Positions 10,858 to 21,505 of a stretch of 64,000 nt of DNA are shown here, piece after piece. The translations under genes were made by a program, and so were the position numbers. Below the pieces are notes generated by a model. That model had not been told where the DNA came from. It saw only the letters and a program-made list of their open reading frames with translations, and made no database searches. Position 1 is the stretch's first letter, and every line of letters begins with the position of its first letter. This DNA is from Orobanche coerulescens (Eukaryota; Streptophyta; Magnoliopsida; Lamiales; Orobanchaceae): the NCBI GenBank assembly GCA_033398695.1, contig CM065804.1, forward strand, positions 13,563,001 through 13,627,000. The letters are read 5' to 3'.

Positions 10858-10990
10858 TCAAAGATAACTCCAGTAACCTCCATAAGCAACCACATCTAAG
10901 GTAACTAGCTCAAGTCAACCCCTTCTCAAATTGGATAATGGCCAAAACTCCAAAATATAGAAGCAAACAGTAGAGGAGATGACAACTTAT
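10858..10990 (-). repeat. 3' UTR segment repeated at 2276-2408
   Basis: Directly follows the stop codon of the peptidase-like gene (TGA near 10991-10993) on the minus strand. It is matched by the left copy beyond element J. The match ends at 10858; 10641-10857 is unique and AT-rich. Confidence 0.8.
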
Positions 10991-11838
10991 TTTCATCAGG
11001 TTCTTGGTGTTCTTCTCTTGGGTGGTTGTTGTTGCCGCTTGAGTTCTTCTATTTCTTGATTTTGTTGTTCACAGAGTTGTTTTAGTTGTTGGCATTGTAG
11101 ATAAGCGTCCCACTCCATTTCTCTTCGTTTCTTCACCCTCGATTGTTGACTTGCTATTCTCTATGCATCAGATTGTGGCGCCAAGGCATTTGGGGCAAAA
11201 GAGACGCCGTAATAAGCTTCAATGACCAAATCGGGATGCAGAATGTTCATCCCATTCGGCAGCAAGCTTTGAACAACGGGTGTGTTCTTCGTGGGTGAGT
11301 TTTGGTAAATCCAATATATGCCCGGTGTTAGACCATAGGGATCACCATCACCTGCTTTATACTCCCCAACTAAGACGACCGCGTGTGTATATGCTTTTCC
11401 ATTGTCATCGAACATCTTCTCTGCCATTTTACCCTCCTTGTCGAAACATAGATATGGCCTCTGCGCAGAATTTGGATAGTTTCTCCTGATCACTATAACA
11501 CCAACAGCGGGAATGTTGTTCAAAAATAATTTTCTCATCCCGGCTACATTCAACTCCCCACTAGATACTCTCTCCATTGCGTTGATGCAATGAGTCGTTC
11601 CGTTCCACAAAGGAACTCCACTCCTTTCACTTCTCTTTGGATTATTGTGATCCATCCCCAAAGCTTGTTCAAGCAATTCTATTGGTTTCCAAGAACGGCG
11701 GTTCGGATATTTGTGTTGAAGTTGCTCTTGCCATAACTCATGAAGGATGAGTGGGCCAACTCGGAGGGGGGTTGGAGGATCTGCTTTGGCATACCTCAGC
11801 CTCATGTCATATTCGATTTGTCTTGCTGTAGCAGTGAA
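10991..11838 (-). pseudogene. Papain-like (C1A) peptidase-like C-terminal part, broken gene
   Basis: Minus-strand exon opening after a candidate acceptor (TTGCAG near 11839) and open for about 226 codons. THAVVLVGEY followed about 18 residues later by YWIYQNS resembles the His and Asn catalytic region of papain-family peptidases (family knowledge). The catalytic Cys half is not seen upstream, up to 13490. A TAG at about 11161 interrupts the frame, but the same frame continues 37 codons as a Gln/Glu/Lys-rich coiled-coil-like tail (QQLKQLCEQQNQEIEELKRQ) to a TGA near 10993. So the ancestral protein had a helical tail, or the TAG is an error. Codon use and intron-like boundary suggest a host gene rather than a transposon. 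Confidence 0.5.
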
Positions 11839-12024
11839 ACTGCAACTGTCTATTCACCAGTAATATGGAAAAATTCAATAACAGAACAAAAAGATGAAGA
11901 AAAATTATGTCAAGCATACAAAATTGATTTTTCTAATTTCACTTTATTTAAAATAACTTTATAGAATTCTATGTTTGTTAGTTCTCAATTCATCTACAAT
12001 TCAATTATTCATGTATCGATTTAG

Positions 12025-12564
12025 TAGGGAACTTATGACACGAATAACTGAAGATTCGAACTGATTTTTAATTTCAATTCGGTTCGGTTCGAGTATTGAG
12101 AAAGAAATCATTAAAAAATTTCAGGTTCGGGTCCTGAAATAAACTTCGAGTTCGGGTCCAATTATTATACTTTTAAAATTTCAATAACCGTAATACCCAA
12201 AGTTAATGTCGATGTCGAATAATATATTATGATCCATAATACCCAAAATATAAACCTTACTATATTTGTTATAACTATTTTCATTTCTGAGTTTTTTACA
12301 TATTATATAAACTAAAACGCACCCTAATTTACTATCTCTTCCTCGGAGAAATTTTAAAATAACCAAAGTAACCGAAAAAAATCGATTCTTTTTTTTTTGA
12401 GAAATTTAAAATATAAACTTCGATTCCTTGAGAAAATTAATTCGGTTCTTAGAAGTTCGATTCCTGAAAAAAAAGATCAAGAACCGAATCCGAATTACAT
12501 AACAAATTTAGAATTTTGGTTCTGCACTTTTTTTTCTTCAAGAAACCGAACTATCCCAGCCCTA
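12025..12564. mobile_element. Possible hAT-type MITE
   Basis: Ends TAGGG..CCCTA with the right end CCCAGCCCTA, typical of hAT MITEs (family knowledge). Candidate 8-bp flanks CGATTTAG and CTCTTTAG match at 6 of 8 bases. The inside is rich in TTCGGTTCGG on the left and CCGAATCCGAAT on the right, which can fold back. The rest of 11839-13485 is AT-rich with no gene that I recognise. Confidence 0.4.
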
Positions 12565-13490
12565 CTCTTTAGTTTGGCAAAATTTATGGAAAGCGAACAA
12601 ATGGACCAATTGAGATGACTCGTTTTAAAATTAACAATCCAAACAATTAGAAAAATTAACAACTCTTATTCATATATCTATTAATTTCCATCCCAAAATG
12701 TTAACAATCCAATTTGGTTCTATAACTATATTTTCGATCCAATTTCAGTCTATTTTCCATCGGAAATATAAAAATGACATCATTTTAAAATATTCAACCC
12801 AAATTAAATCGGCAAGTGTCCGGCATTTAATCCAAAGCAAAGTCGATTCCGCTTATTTTTTTTTGAGAATTGGACCAAAATTAGACATACAAGATAGTTA
12901 TGGAATCAAAATTAAATAATTAATTGGGACGAGAAATAAATGATAAAAAGTTATGGAGCAAAAAAATTATCTTCTTTCAGCTATTTAAGGAATCTCACCC
13001 TCCATATCAGCAAGTTAATAAACATTCCATCGCAGCTCCACGCTGATAAATCTAATAGATGAAAATAGTTCCTAGTTCTCATAACACGACATAGTTCAAT
13101 CTTGATTTATACTCAACATTTCTTTTCCAGGTAGAACTTTCCAGAGATTATTTCAGAAAAAAACAGTCATATACTTTATAAAAATTATACTATTGGATTC
13201 CCATTAACTAAAATTTTATGATTTTTAGTAATTTTATCATTATATTTTGAGAGATAATTGACATTTAAAGTTCAGTCTGCAAAAAAAATGTTATCTATTA
13301 TGAAATTGACGGAGTATCATATATCTATTAAAGATGGTTTTCTAAACAGGAAGATCATAGCGAAAGGGCCGAGACCTAAGGAAAGACAAGAACAACTCTT
13401 CGAATGAAACCTTCGGAAAGTTCGATTGAATCTCTCCACTACTTTTAAAGAAATATCGTAATAGAAGAGTTTGAGCTCGATTTCAAGATC

Positions 13491-14055
13491 TGTTGTTGTA
13501 GATGCTGTATAAAATGACAAATGATGTAAAACCGAGGCAAGAGTTGGACTCTCTCTCTGTAAGACGAAATTGCCCCGCACAGTACACATGGCTCAACGGC
13601 AAACGTCCCCAAGATACAACGGTTTTGTATGAACTCAATACCTTGTACTAGGAATCGAATTCCGGATGAACTACTAAATACTCGGGACTTGTAGTATGAA
13701 TTCTAGGCTAGTATGAGTGTCTTATTATCTTGATTAATGTTGTGTGTTTGATCATCATCTGCAGGGGCTTATTTATAGCCTGTAAAGCACCCTGTCCGAA
13801 TCAGTGTGACTTTCCGGCTGGACAGACACAATGTGTTCTGGTGGGAAGGGCCGCATTGGTTCAGACGAACCAAACCATTGTGCTGGTTCAGATTACACAG
13901 AATGGTCCGAACCATTGCACTGGTTCGGTCGTGAACCGCCGCTCGTGTCCCACACCTGCCAAATCATGTATTTGACATGTCACAGCCACGTGTCAGCCAA
14001 GTCACCCTCCACGTCATCCTAGTCACTATCTCAATTGTCAAAATGAAATGCTCCT
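13491..14055 (-). mobile_element. 3' LTR of Copia D, distal part
   Basis: Matches 37140-37560 of the other LTR from TGTTG at 13491. It continues through a roughly 130-bp stretch (about 13925-14055) missing from the right LTR, up to the insertion site of element A at 14056. It continues at 32251 after the 5-bp duplication CTCCT. Confidence 0.88.
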
Positions 14056-14369
14056 TGTAACACCCCGAGGTATTCGGAATAATTACAGCGCCATAAACCC
14101 TTTAAGTAAGGATTTACAAGGCTAATTTAAAAGAATTGTAAATATAATCCAATCGTACAACTGAAGTTCAAATACAGATTTGATTCAACCGATCAAATGA
14201 GTTAACTTATACAACCATATCGAAATAACATTATTAAAACAGACGTACTCGAGTACTAAATGACCCAAGAAGACAAATCACAATAACAATAAACATCAAC
14301 CACATCACTGAGCCATTTCATCCTCCTTTCGGTACTGTGGTTGCTTCCCCGCTCCTCGGCTACCTGAAC

Positions 14370-14425
14370 ATCAAAACAATGTCCACCCCCGAAGGGGTTA
14401 GCAAAACAATGCCAGTACAAGTATC
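14370..14425 (-). promoter_or_regulatory. Conserved GCTAACCCC hairpin block and CAGGTA
   Basis: In element orientation: ACTTGTACTGGC, then TTTTGCTAACCCCTTCGGGG, then TTTTGATGTTCAGGTA. The same order is seen in LTRs of B (19024-19105, 24596-24680) and F (61205-61290, minus). TTGTA words suit plant polyadenylation far-upstream elements, so this may be the 3' end-forming region; CTAAC plus CAGGTA also resembles a splice acceptor. The role is inferred. Confidence 0.5.
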
Positions 14426-14532
14426 ATAATACATAAGTCATCAGTGCATCATAAAACATGCAAAACGGACTTCCGTCACCGGAATCCAACGATGCGAATT
14501 CTCACGATTCCATCAACACAGTACAGGGTAAT

Positions 14533-14710
14533 CCAGCGATCCAGCGCCCTTGGTATAGAACCCCATGATGATCCCGTCGGACCAACGCATGGTGGAAAAC
14601 CCGTCCAGCGATCCAGCGCCCTCAGCATAGATCCCCATGATGATCCCGTCGGACCAACGCATGGTGGACATTCGATCTAGCGCCCTCAACATAGATCCTC
14701 ATGATCCCCT
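14533..14710 (-). repeat. 72-bp tandem repeat, two full copies and one partial, in LTR A
   Basis: CCAGCGATCCAGCGCCCT starts at 14533 and 14605, with a shortened copy near 14670. Each is followed by a GATGATCCCGTCGGACCAAC stretch. The other LTR has it at 30326-30500. Near-identical units occur in the LTRs of element C (42448-42610, 47660-47835), whose other LTR sequence differs. Confidence 0.9.
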
Positions 14711-15089
14711 CGAATCATTTATACCATAAATCAATCAATTATGCACACATATATGCATTTCAATATGTTCATCAATACGAATAATTAACAACGAATACCA
14801 CGAGAAATTACAAAAATACATCTCATATTCGACAATATGAACAAAACCATAAGCATGATCAAAGTTTCAATATAAATCGAACTCGACATATGATACTTGC
14901 CTCGAAAATGGCAAGAATGGAAATACTCAAACAAATGACACGCGTCCGTATGCCACCGCCCCTCGATCGTCCCCTATGCAAGGCTCGGACCTAAGAAATA
15001 ATAAAGAATTCCTCTCAAGTCGTACGAACATCTAATAATCCAGTTTACGACCGCAAGCTCAAAAAAAAATGAATTCTGCCTGAACTACT

Positions 15090-15302
15090 TAGCGTGCGCT
15101 ACGTACTATACGTAACGTGCTCTAAGCCTGCCCGTTAACGTACGCAAATGACCAGGTTTAGCATGCGCTAGCTGTTATGCACTTGACCTTCTACGAATGT
15201 ACGATCGCCTGCTTGATGATATAACGTAGGTTACGTATCCAACGTAGCGCACGTTACTCGTTCCCGATAGCGCACGTTATATATACATCTTAGCGTGCGC
15301 TA
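15090..15302 (-). repeat. 23-bp-phased palindrome array in the transcribed part of LTR A
   Basis: TAGCGTGCGCTA or decayed forms start at 15090, 15113, 15136 and 15159, then 15222, 15245, 15268 and 15291: steps of exactly 23 bp within each block, with unrelated spacers. The copies at 15113, 15136 and 15222 are degenerate yet keep the register. The other LTR has it at about 30889-31091. Confidence 0.9.
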
Positions 15303-16010
15303 ATCGTGCATGACAGTCACTACTGGGTAAAACTTGAGCTAAAGGTGATGAAAACTCATGAAATCCTCAGTGTTAATACATGCCAACTCCGTGTATATCA
15401 TGCTCATATGGTTTATGAAAGACCTTTATGGATTAAATGACTACGAGACACAAGGATACGTATCATCATTACTACACCATAATTCATCTTGATCTTCAAG
15501 AAAATATTCTAAGTTCCGTTTATTCCAAGTCCCAAAACATATGATTCCTTACGTAAAACATACGAACTAGGTAATCTTCATATACTGGTCATGATTGGTT
15601 TTGAAGATACATAATATGCTTAGGAGTCCACATACTAAAAAGGTTCAATGGATCATACGATGAATAAGTGCCGAAACGTCGAAAATAGCCTTCTAAAACA
15701 TGATGTTCGACTATTAACGAATCTGACTGACTAGATAAACATGATCGAAGGTCCTTTAGAACACTACTAATATTGGTGAAGAATCACCTACCTCAAAGTA
15801 GTGAAGAACAAGGAGGAAATCGAAGCAATCCAACGTCGAATGCTTGAACACCAATCCTCAATGATCTATAATCTTCAACACGAGCTAGGATGCTGATATG
15901 AAGTGTTTAGGATGTAGAGAGTAATACTCTAAGTATAAGGATTCGGATGTGGGAAGAGAAAAGACTGAAAATACGAAAAAGATGCTGTCCTATTTATAGA
16001 AAATGGTTAT

Positions 16011-16305
16011 TAGCGCGCGCTAGTCCATACTCTTAGCGTGCGCTAACGGCTTACTGACTTCATTGTACTCAGCACTTAGCGTGCGCTATTCTCATATCAG
16101 TAGCGTGCGCTAAGGCGTTGACTTGGCTTTTCCCGAAAGCCGTCCAGGTTCATCCCGACACAATCCGACCAAGATCCCCGGCCTGATCTCAGCTACCACA
16201 CGTCTCAATCATATTGACCACGTATAGCGTGCGCTAATGTTTCTTTGTAGCGTGCGCTATGGATCCATGTTAGCGTACGCTACACATAGACGATAGCGTG
16301 CGCTA
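16011..16305 (-). repeat. 23-bp-phased palindrome array in U3 of LTR A
   Basis: Starts at 16011 and 16034; 16077 and 16101; 16225, 16248, 16271 and 16294. Steps are 23, 24, then 23, 23, 23 bp. The words are TAGCGTGCGCTA, TAGCGCGCGCTA and TAGCGTACGCTA. On the minus strand the array sits just upstream of the TATA box near 15995, so it is promoter-proximal. The right LTR has the same array at about 31800-32098. Confidence 0.93.
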
Positions 16306-16456
16306 CATGCGCAGAATCACAATCTTAAATCACATTCATGAAATCATACACTCAACAACACCGGACTATGAGATACGGAGAATAATACTCAGATTAAAGT
16401 GCAACAATTACAATATGACAAGTTCCAAATACATATCATAAATCTCGGGTATTACA

Positions 16457-16528
16457 TCCTTCCTCCCTAAAAAGAAGTTTCGTCCCGAAACTTAAGATGA
16501 AAACAACTCTGGATATCTAGCCTTCATA
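16457..16528 (-). pseudogene. C-terminal coding stub, hairpin and polypurine tract of A
   Basis: On the minus strand the first about 30 bases after B's insertion site hold the last codons of the A polyprotein (ARYPELFSS then TAA), typical of a chromodomain-like tail. A perfect inverted repeat AAGTTTCG-tcc-CGAAACTT follows at 16475-16493, then a purine run (minus strand) before the LTR. The larger part of the gene is at 25034 onward. Confidence 0.7.
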
Positions 16529-19457
16529 TGTAATACCCACGATTTTCGTTCCGGTTATTTTAGATTTTTTTTTCCGGATATTTCCCGGTTGTCGAGTTCC
16601 GGTATTATTTTCTCGACAACTGATTTTGGCATTTAAGACCGTAGGTGATGATTTGTTATCCGTTGTTTTCATTTCGGACCGATGATGTTGTCCCCGAGTA
16701 TTTTGTCGTGTTCGTTCCGTGCGATTTCGGAAAATCGAGTCGTCGAATCATGGTGGTCGGACACTGGCCGGACGGTTGGGGACGGTGGTCGGACGGCTGC
16801 AGGCATTGGCCGGACGGGTGCAGGCACCGGCCGGGCGGGTGCGGCAGGAACCGGCGTAGCGCACGCTATGGCCGGGAGGTAGCGCACGCTACGGTCGGGA
16901 GGCAGCGCACGCTACGACCGGTTGGCTGCGCGCGCTAGTCGGCCGAGGCAGTAAGGGCAGAAAGGTTCTGGACTGGGAGGATCGGCAGGTAGCGCACGCC
17001 ATCTTGTCGGACAACTGCAAGACGCTACGGCGGCAGTAGCGCACGCTACACTCTGAAGGCTGCGCACGCTACTGGCCGAGCCGAAGTCTGGAATGTGGTG
17101 GGCCGACAGCGCACGTGCTCAGCGCATGATGGCGGGCCCGGCCGAACATTCTCGACCATGACCGCCCGCTAGCGCACGCTAGCTCGGCAGTCTAGCGCAC
17201 GCTAGGCTGCACCAGTATAAATATTACCGAGCAGTCCTGTTTGCACTTATTTTTCATTTTCTCCCTTTCTCTTCCGCGGATGGGTCATTGGAGATCATGA
17301 AGGCATGTTATTATACAACTAATCCACGAAGTTTTGGAGCTTATATCATCGATTAATCACTCCATAACATCCTTCAATCCAGCGAATCAAGGTTAGTTTT
17401 CTTAAAATCCTAGTTTTGGAAAAATTGGGGATTTTGTTGATTTCGTCCGTTTGATTCGTTATATCTTAGAATAGTGATGGATTGATGATTATTAAGTTGT
17501 TTTATACCAATTTCCTTGTTGATCCATGGTTCGATTGTTAAAGATTCTTCGTTTTGTTGAGTTCCTAATCGGTGCCTTGAAGGTGTCCGGTGAAAATCCT
17601 TAGAGGGGGGTTTTGGGCGTTCTACGATTATTCTTCCTCGTAAGATCGTTGATTTTGACGGTATTATGTTAGGGTCAGGTTCCTTGCGAAGAACTTGAGT
17701 CGGAACCCTTCCGTTCGCCGTTTCCCGATCGGTTATGTTACCGTCGTTTCCGCCGGAGGGTTGTGGGCATTCGAGGTTTCCTGGTTGAGCCATGTTCGTC
17801 GGAGTGTCCGGTATCAAATATCGAGGCAAGTATCTTGCCCATACATTACGTGTTTTGTGAATATGATGGTCGAAAGTTGACGATACGTGCTAAACGAATT
17901 GTTTACAACCATTTTTCTAAAGAATCGGTATATTTACAATTATGGTTTTCTTAAAGGATGAATCTTGTGTTCGAGACTTAATGTGATTATTTGACTATGT
18001 GTGTTAGTGTTGAGTATAGAAACTCCCTACCTTCGGATGATGTCATTATGTGTGAATATGTCGTCGGTAATTGGTGGTTAAATCCTTTTGTTATGAATTG
18101 TGCGTGGAATAATGTGGTTATCGGTAGATACATGAGTTGTGTGATACGGGTTGTGTCGTTCGGTGTTGTTGAGATAAATGTGTTTCTTTGTGGATAGTAT
18201 TAATCCTGGGTCGTGAGTATATGTTAGAATAATATGGCCATTTTAGCAAAATACCTCGACTATATATATTGTGATTGACTCTTGAGGATTGTGGTTTTGG
18301 AAATGTGAATTGATGAGAGTTGAAAGGTTTTTCTCGGGTACTCTCACTCGGGGATTGACTCGACGGGGTCACACGGGGACCTGGTGGCTTAGCGGCTGGA
18401 CCGGGTCGCGAGAGTTACTTCGAGTGGGCATTCTCACCTGGGGATTGCTCGACGGGGCACACAGGGACTTGGTGGCCTTACGGCGGGACCGGAGGGCTGG
18501 ACCGGGTCGCGAGAATTGCCAGAGTGTTGGTACTGTTGATTAATTGTGATATGTCCGGAGTATCACAATGCTTGTTGCTCGGAGTCGAGAGACATTATAT
18601 ATCGAGTCTTGGTGTTTGGCTAAAATGGCATAAAAATAATGTGTTGTGTGTAACGTGTCGTTGGAAGTGAATTGAAGTGAATGAACGGGTCGTGGACCCT
18701 GTATTGATGATCGAAATGGTTGGGTCGTGGACCCTGTGTTTTGTGACTGGAACGAGTTGGGTTGTGAACCCCGTGTTTTGTTAATCGGATTTACATTTTT
18801 GGAAAATGAATATTGGGGCGGTGACCCTAAGTGGCTTTTGAAGAATTAAGAACTTTACTATCGCAAATGTTTTCGAAAACTCCCGAGATTTGAAAATGTT
18901 TTCAAAGTGCTTTCTTGTTTTGGTTTCTACTTTCAAGACTTGAACTATTTTAATTATCAAATAGCTCGGGAAGTCTTTTGTTGTATTCTCGGAATGTGTT
19001 TTGTATGGCTCGTATGTGCACTTTATACTTGTACTAGCAAAACAGTGGAGTTTTGCTAACCCCCGAGTATTCGGGGGTGGATGTCTGTTTTTGCATCCAG
19101 GTACATGCAGGTTTGGGAGCAAAACACAGGATCGGCGCGAAGGATGATGGAAGGCGAATGATACTAATCACACGAAGGCCAGTGTTGGATACGATCGATC
19201 GAGTTTGTGTGTGGTCTTTCTTCTGTCGTACTTTTGGTTTGTGAGTGTATTTTACCCTTGTACGGGTATGAGTCGAGATGGAAATGTGTATTTTTGTCTT
19301 GTATGTTAGTGACGAAAGACCAAGTTGGTCTACGGATTTTGTATTTTATCGTGTCGGTATGTAATTTATTGTGTAGTTTTGATGTCTAGCCTGGTGGATC
19401 CTCACGGAGAGGGTCTGCGGCGTGTAATATTCCCGGTTTGATTCTGGGGGTGTTACA
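16529..19457 (+). mobile_element. 5' LTR of element B
   Basis: 2929 bp. U3 with palindrome array 16857-17204; TATAAATA at 17216-17223; a two-copy repeat of about 90 bp at 18336-18520 (CTCACTCGGGGATTG, CTGGACCGGGTCGCGAG); the GCTAACCCC hairpin block near 19055. Ends GTGTTACA just before the primer site. No credible protein; short open frames are not conserved in the other LTR. Confidence 0.94.
16857..17204 (+). repeat. 23-bp-phased palindrome array in U3 of B
   Basis: TAGCGCACGCTA or decayed forms start at 16857, 16880, 16903 and 16926; 16990; 17037 and 17060; 17170 and 17193. Runs keep exact 23-bp steps, also through the decayed CAGCGCACGCTA and CTGCGCGCGCTA copies. The TATA box begins 12 bp after the last copy. 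Confidence 0.92.
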
Positions 19458-20199
19458 TTTATGGTATCAGAGATTAGGTTGCGGAAACCTAGGCTGTCGG
19501 GTCCAGTCGGGTATTGTCGTGTCTTGTTCTGTCAGATTGTGTCTGCCTAAGTCGTGTCGCGACGCGTCGTATGTGATGTCGGCCGTGATTAGTATCGAGG
19601 TGCAGCCATCATCTTCGTGCGACCTGTGGATGTAAGTCTCCCTACTATATTGTGCCTTGTGATATACGAGCTTGTATGATTTTTTGTTATGATGTGGAGT
19701 TAAAGGTGATTTGTGAGTATGTGGCCTATGTTGTTTCATTTTCGTATGATGACCTCAAGGTCAAAATTTTTAGAGAAATCCAACTACCGATATTTTATTT
19801 TCATTTGATATTATAAGTTTTCAAAACACGATTTTTGAACCCAAGTGAACTTTACAAAACGTAGACAAGACGTGACTCTCGTTTTCAACTTATCGGTTTT
19901 ATGGCTGTTAGTCGAGAAATACGTGATGATGTTCTTGTTGTTCGGGCAGTGATGCCGGTTTTAGATTAAAATAGTGATGTGAATACTAAGTCGTTCGGTA
20001 TGAGTTAAGATAGCTCTCTTTATTAATAGACGGGATTTCGATCCTGGATGACAGTTGTCCTTTGATGGTTGCTCGCGAAGTGTTGTAAGCATGTGAATCG
20101 AAAGGCATTTAGATTCGTATGCTGTCGTTGTTCATTTGTAACTATCGGTTCTAATAATGTCGTATATATATTCGCAATCACGTGCTGAATTTGAGCTGT

Positions 20200-20325
20200 T
20201 AGCGCACGCTAAGTACAAGGCTAGCGCGCGCTAATGTGGCATGAGTTGCGCACGCTAATGTTGTTGTAACGCGCGCTAATGCAGCATGAATAGCGCACGC
20301 TAAATAATTGTTGTAGCGTACGTTA
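20200..20325 (+). repeat. Palindrome array inside the internal region of B
   Basis: TAGCGCACGCTA-like words start near 20200, 20222, 20246, 20267, 20291 and 20314. Steps are 21 to 24 bp, a looser version of the LTR arrays. Confidence 0.85.
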
Positions 20326-21457
20326 GTTAGCTGGGACAGAGGATGTGGAATCGCATTTTTGCCGTTAGGCCTAACTTTCTGCGATCGATAAATGCGTATT
20401 TGTATCTATGTGCGTTGTCTAGTGATGACAACCGTTTTGTGTGAACATGTGTTGTGACCTTTCATTCGCACTCAGTGATAATTGATTTTGTTCGGTGAGT
20501 TGATAAATTATGTCTGTTGTGTGTGTGTGTTCAAAATGTTTTCCTAAAACTTTCATAAGTTTGTGCAAGTTGCGGGAATCAATTTTTGAAACTAATTTGA
20601 CGTTGCGATTAAGCCGGCGGCTTTGTATGAACTTTGTAAATTGCTTGAAATTTGCGAGCCGGCCTAGGATTCTCAAATAAAACCTCGACGATATTGAAAG
20701 AGTTGTTTTAAAATATCTTGAACATTTTGTAAAATGTTACCGTCGTTGATTCTTGTGTAGTGTTGGGAGAATGTTCAGAAATGACTTTAACGTACTATTG
20801 TATTTTCGAATAATTCGAGTACATGATTTTCAAAAATTCTTTCACATCATAAAATATTTTTTTTCAAAAACCAATACGATTTCTTTTTCAAAAATATATA
20901 GTGAAAGATGAAAAATCTCACTCGATGTAAAGTTCAAACTCAGATTTGGAAATGTTAGAGTATGTAGGAATGGTTTGATGATCTTGCATGGTTAACTTGT
21001 TGGTTGTTAACGGTGATGGTGATGAGTAAAGGCATGACGATTTTGATAACGCCGGTTACAAGGAATTATTATTTTGGCAAATGATTTCAAATGAGGCGGT
21101 TAGAGTATGTTGATTACAAGTTTTGATGAAATAACCCGAAATACCAAAAGTACTTTTAAAGTTTATTTTGAATAACATACAAATCCAATGATTTTCAAAA
21201 GATTTTCTTTAAAGGGATACCTCGTGGATTTTCCTTGCGAGTTGTTATTGGTTACCTTATGTGATATGTCATGCTAAGTTGGTACTTTAGCATATTTATT
21301 TTTGCGAAGTGGTGCAATCGTATTGAGTGAGAATCCGCTTAGTATGCCGAGGGACGTGGCGCGGCCGTGACCGCGGTCTGATTGGTTATAGGCTGGATGC
21401 GGGACCAAGAGGATATGGCCGGGAAGGTTGATATTCAAACACTTCGTTTCGTTGTTT

Positions 21458-21505
21458 AGGCTTCGGGGACGAAACCTCTTTTAAAGGTGATATGATGTAA
21501 TGCCC
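21458..21505 (+). other. Relic polypurine/LTR junction inside B
   Basis: The inverted repeat AGGCTTCG-ggga-CGAAACCT (21458-21477) is followed by purine-rich sequence and TGTAATGCCC at 21496, the same order as the true 3' junction at 22101-22147. It is about 640 bp upstream of it. Confidence 0.7.

Larger units (their letters stand above)
14056..16456 (-). mobile_element. 3' LTR of Gypsy A
   Basis: 2401 bp; pairs with 29853-32245. On the minus strand: U3 with a palindrome array (16011-16305), TATA-like TATAAATAG at about 15991-16000, a second array in the transcribed part (15090-15302), a 72-bp tandem repeat and the conserved GCTAACCCC block near 14390. LTR ends form the inverted repeat TGTAAYACCC. 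Confidence 0.93.

Noticed and set aside
2276..10990. Long target-site duplication around J
   Set aside because: Gypsy elements give about 5 bp; 130 bp and the missing ends of J exclude this.
13317..13589. Gag-like start of a second Copia element
   Set aside because: The similarity to 37160-37245 is LTR D itself; AGATC at 13486-13490 marks the end of the element.
15090..16305. CRISPR-like array (constant word, unlike spacers)
   Set aside because: The repeat is only 12 bp with 11-bp spacers, it lies in LTRs of a plant genome with no cas genes, and arrays recur in many LTRs.
16645..16938. Open frames over the B U3 array on both strands
   Set aside because: Their length comes from GC-rich repeats; composition is biased and the other LTR does not keep the same frame.
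17410..18543. Open frames of 60-139 codons in both LTRs of B
   Set aside because: They recur only because the LTRs are copies; no known domain, start context or independent conservation.
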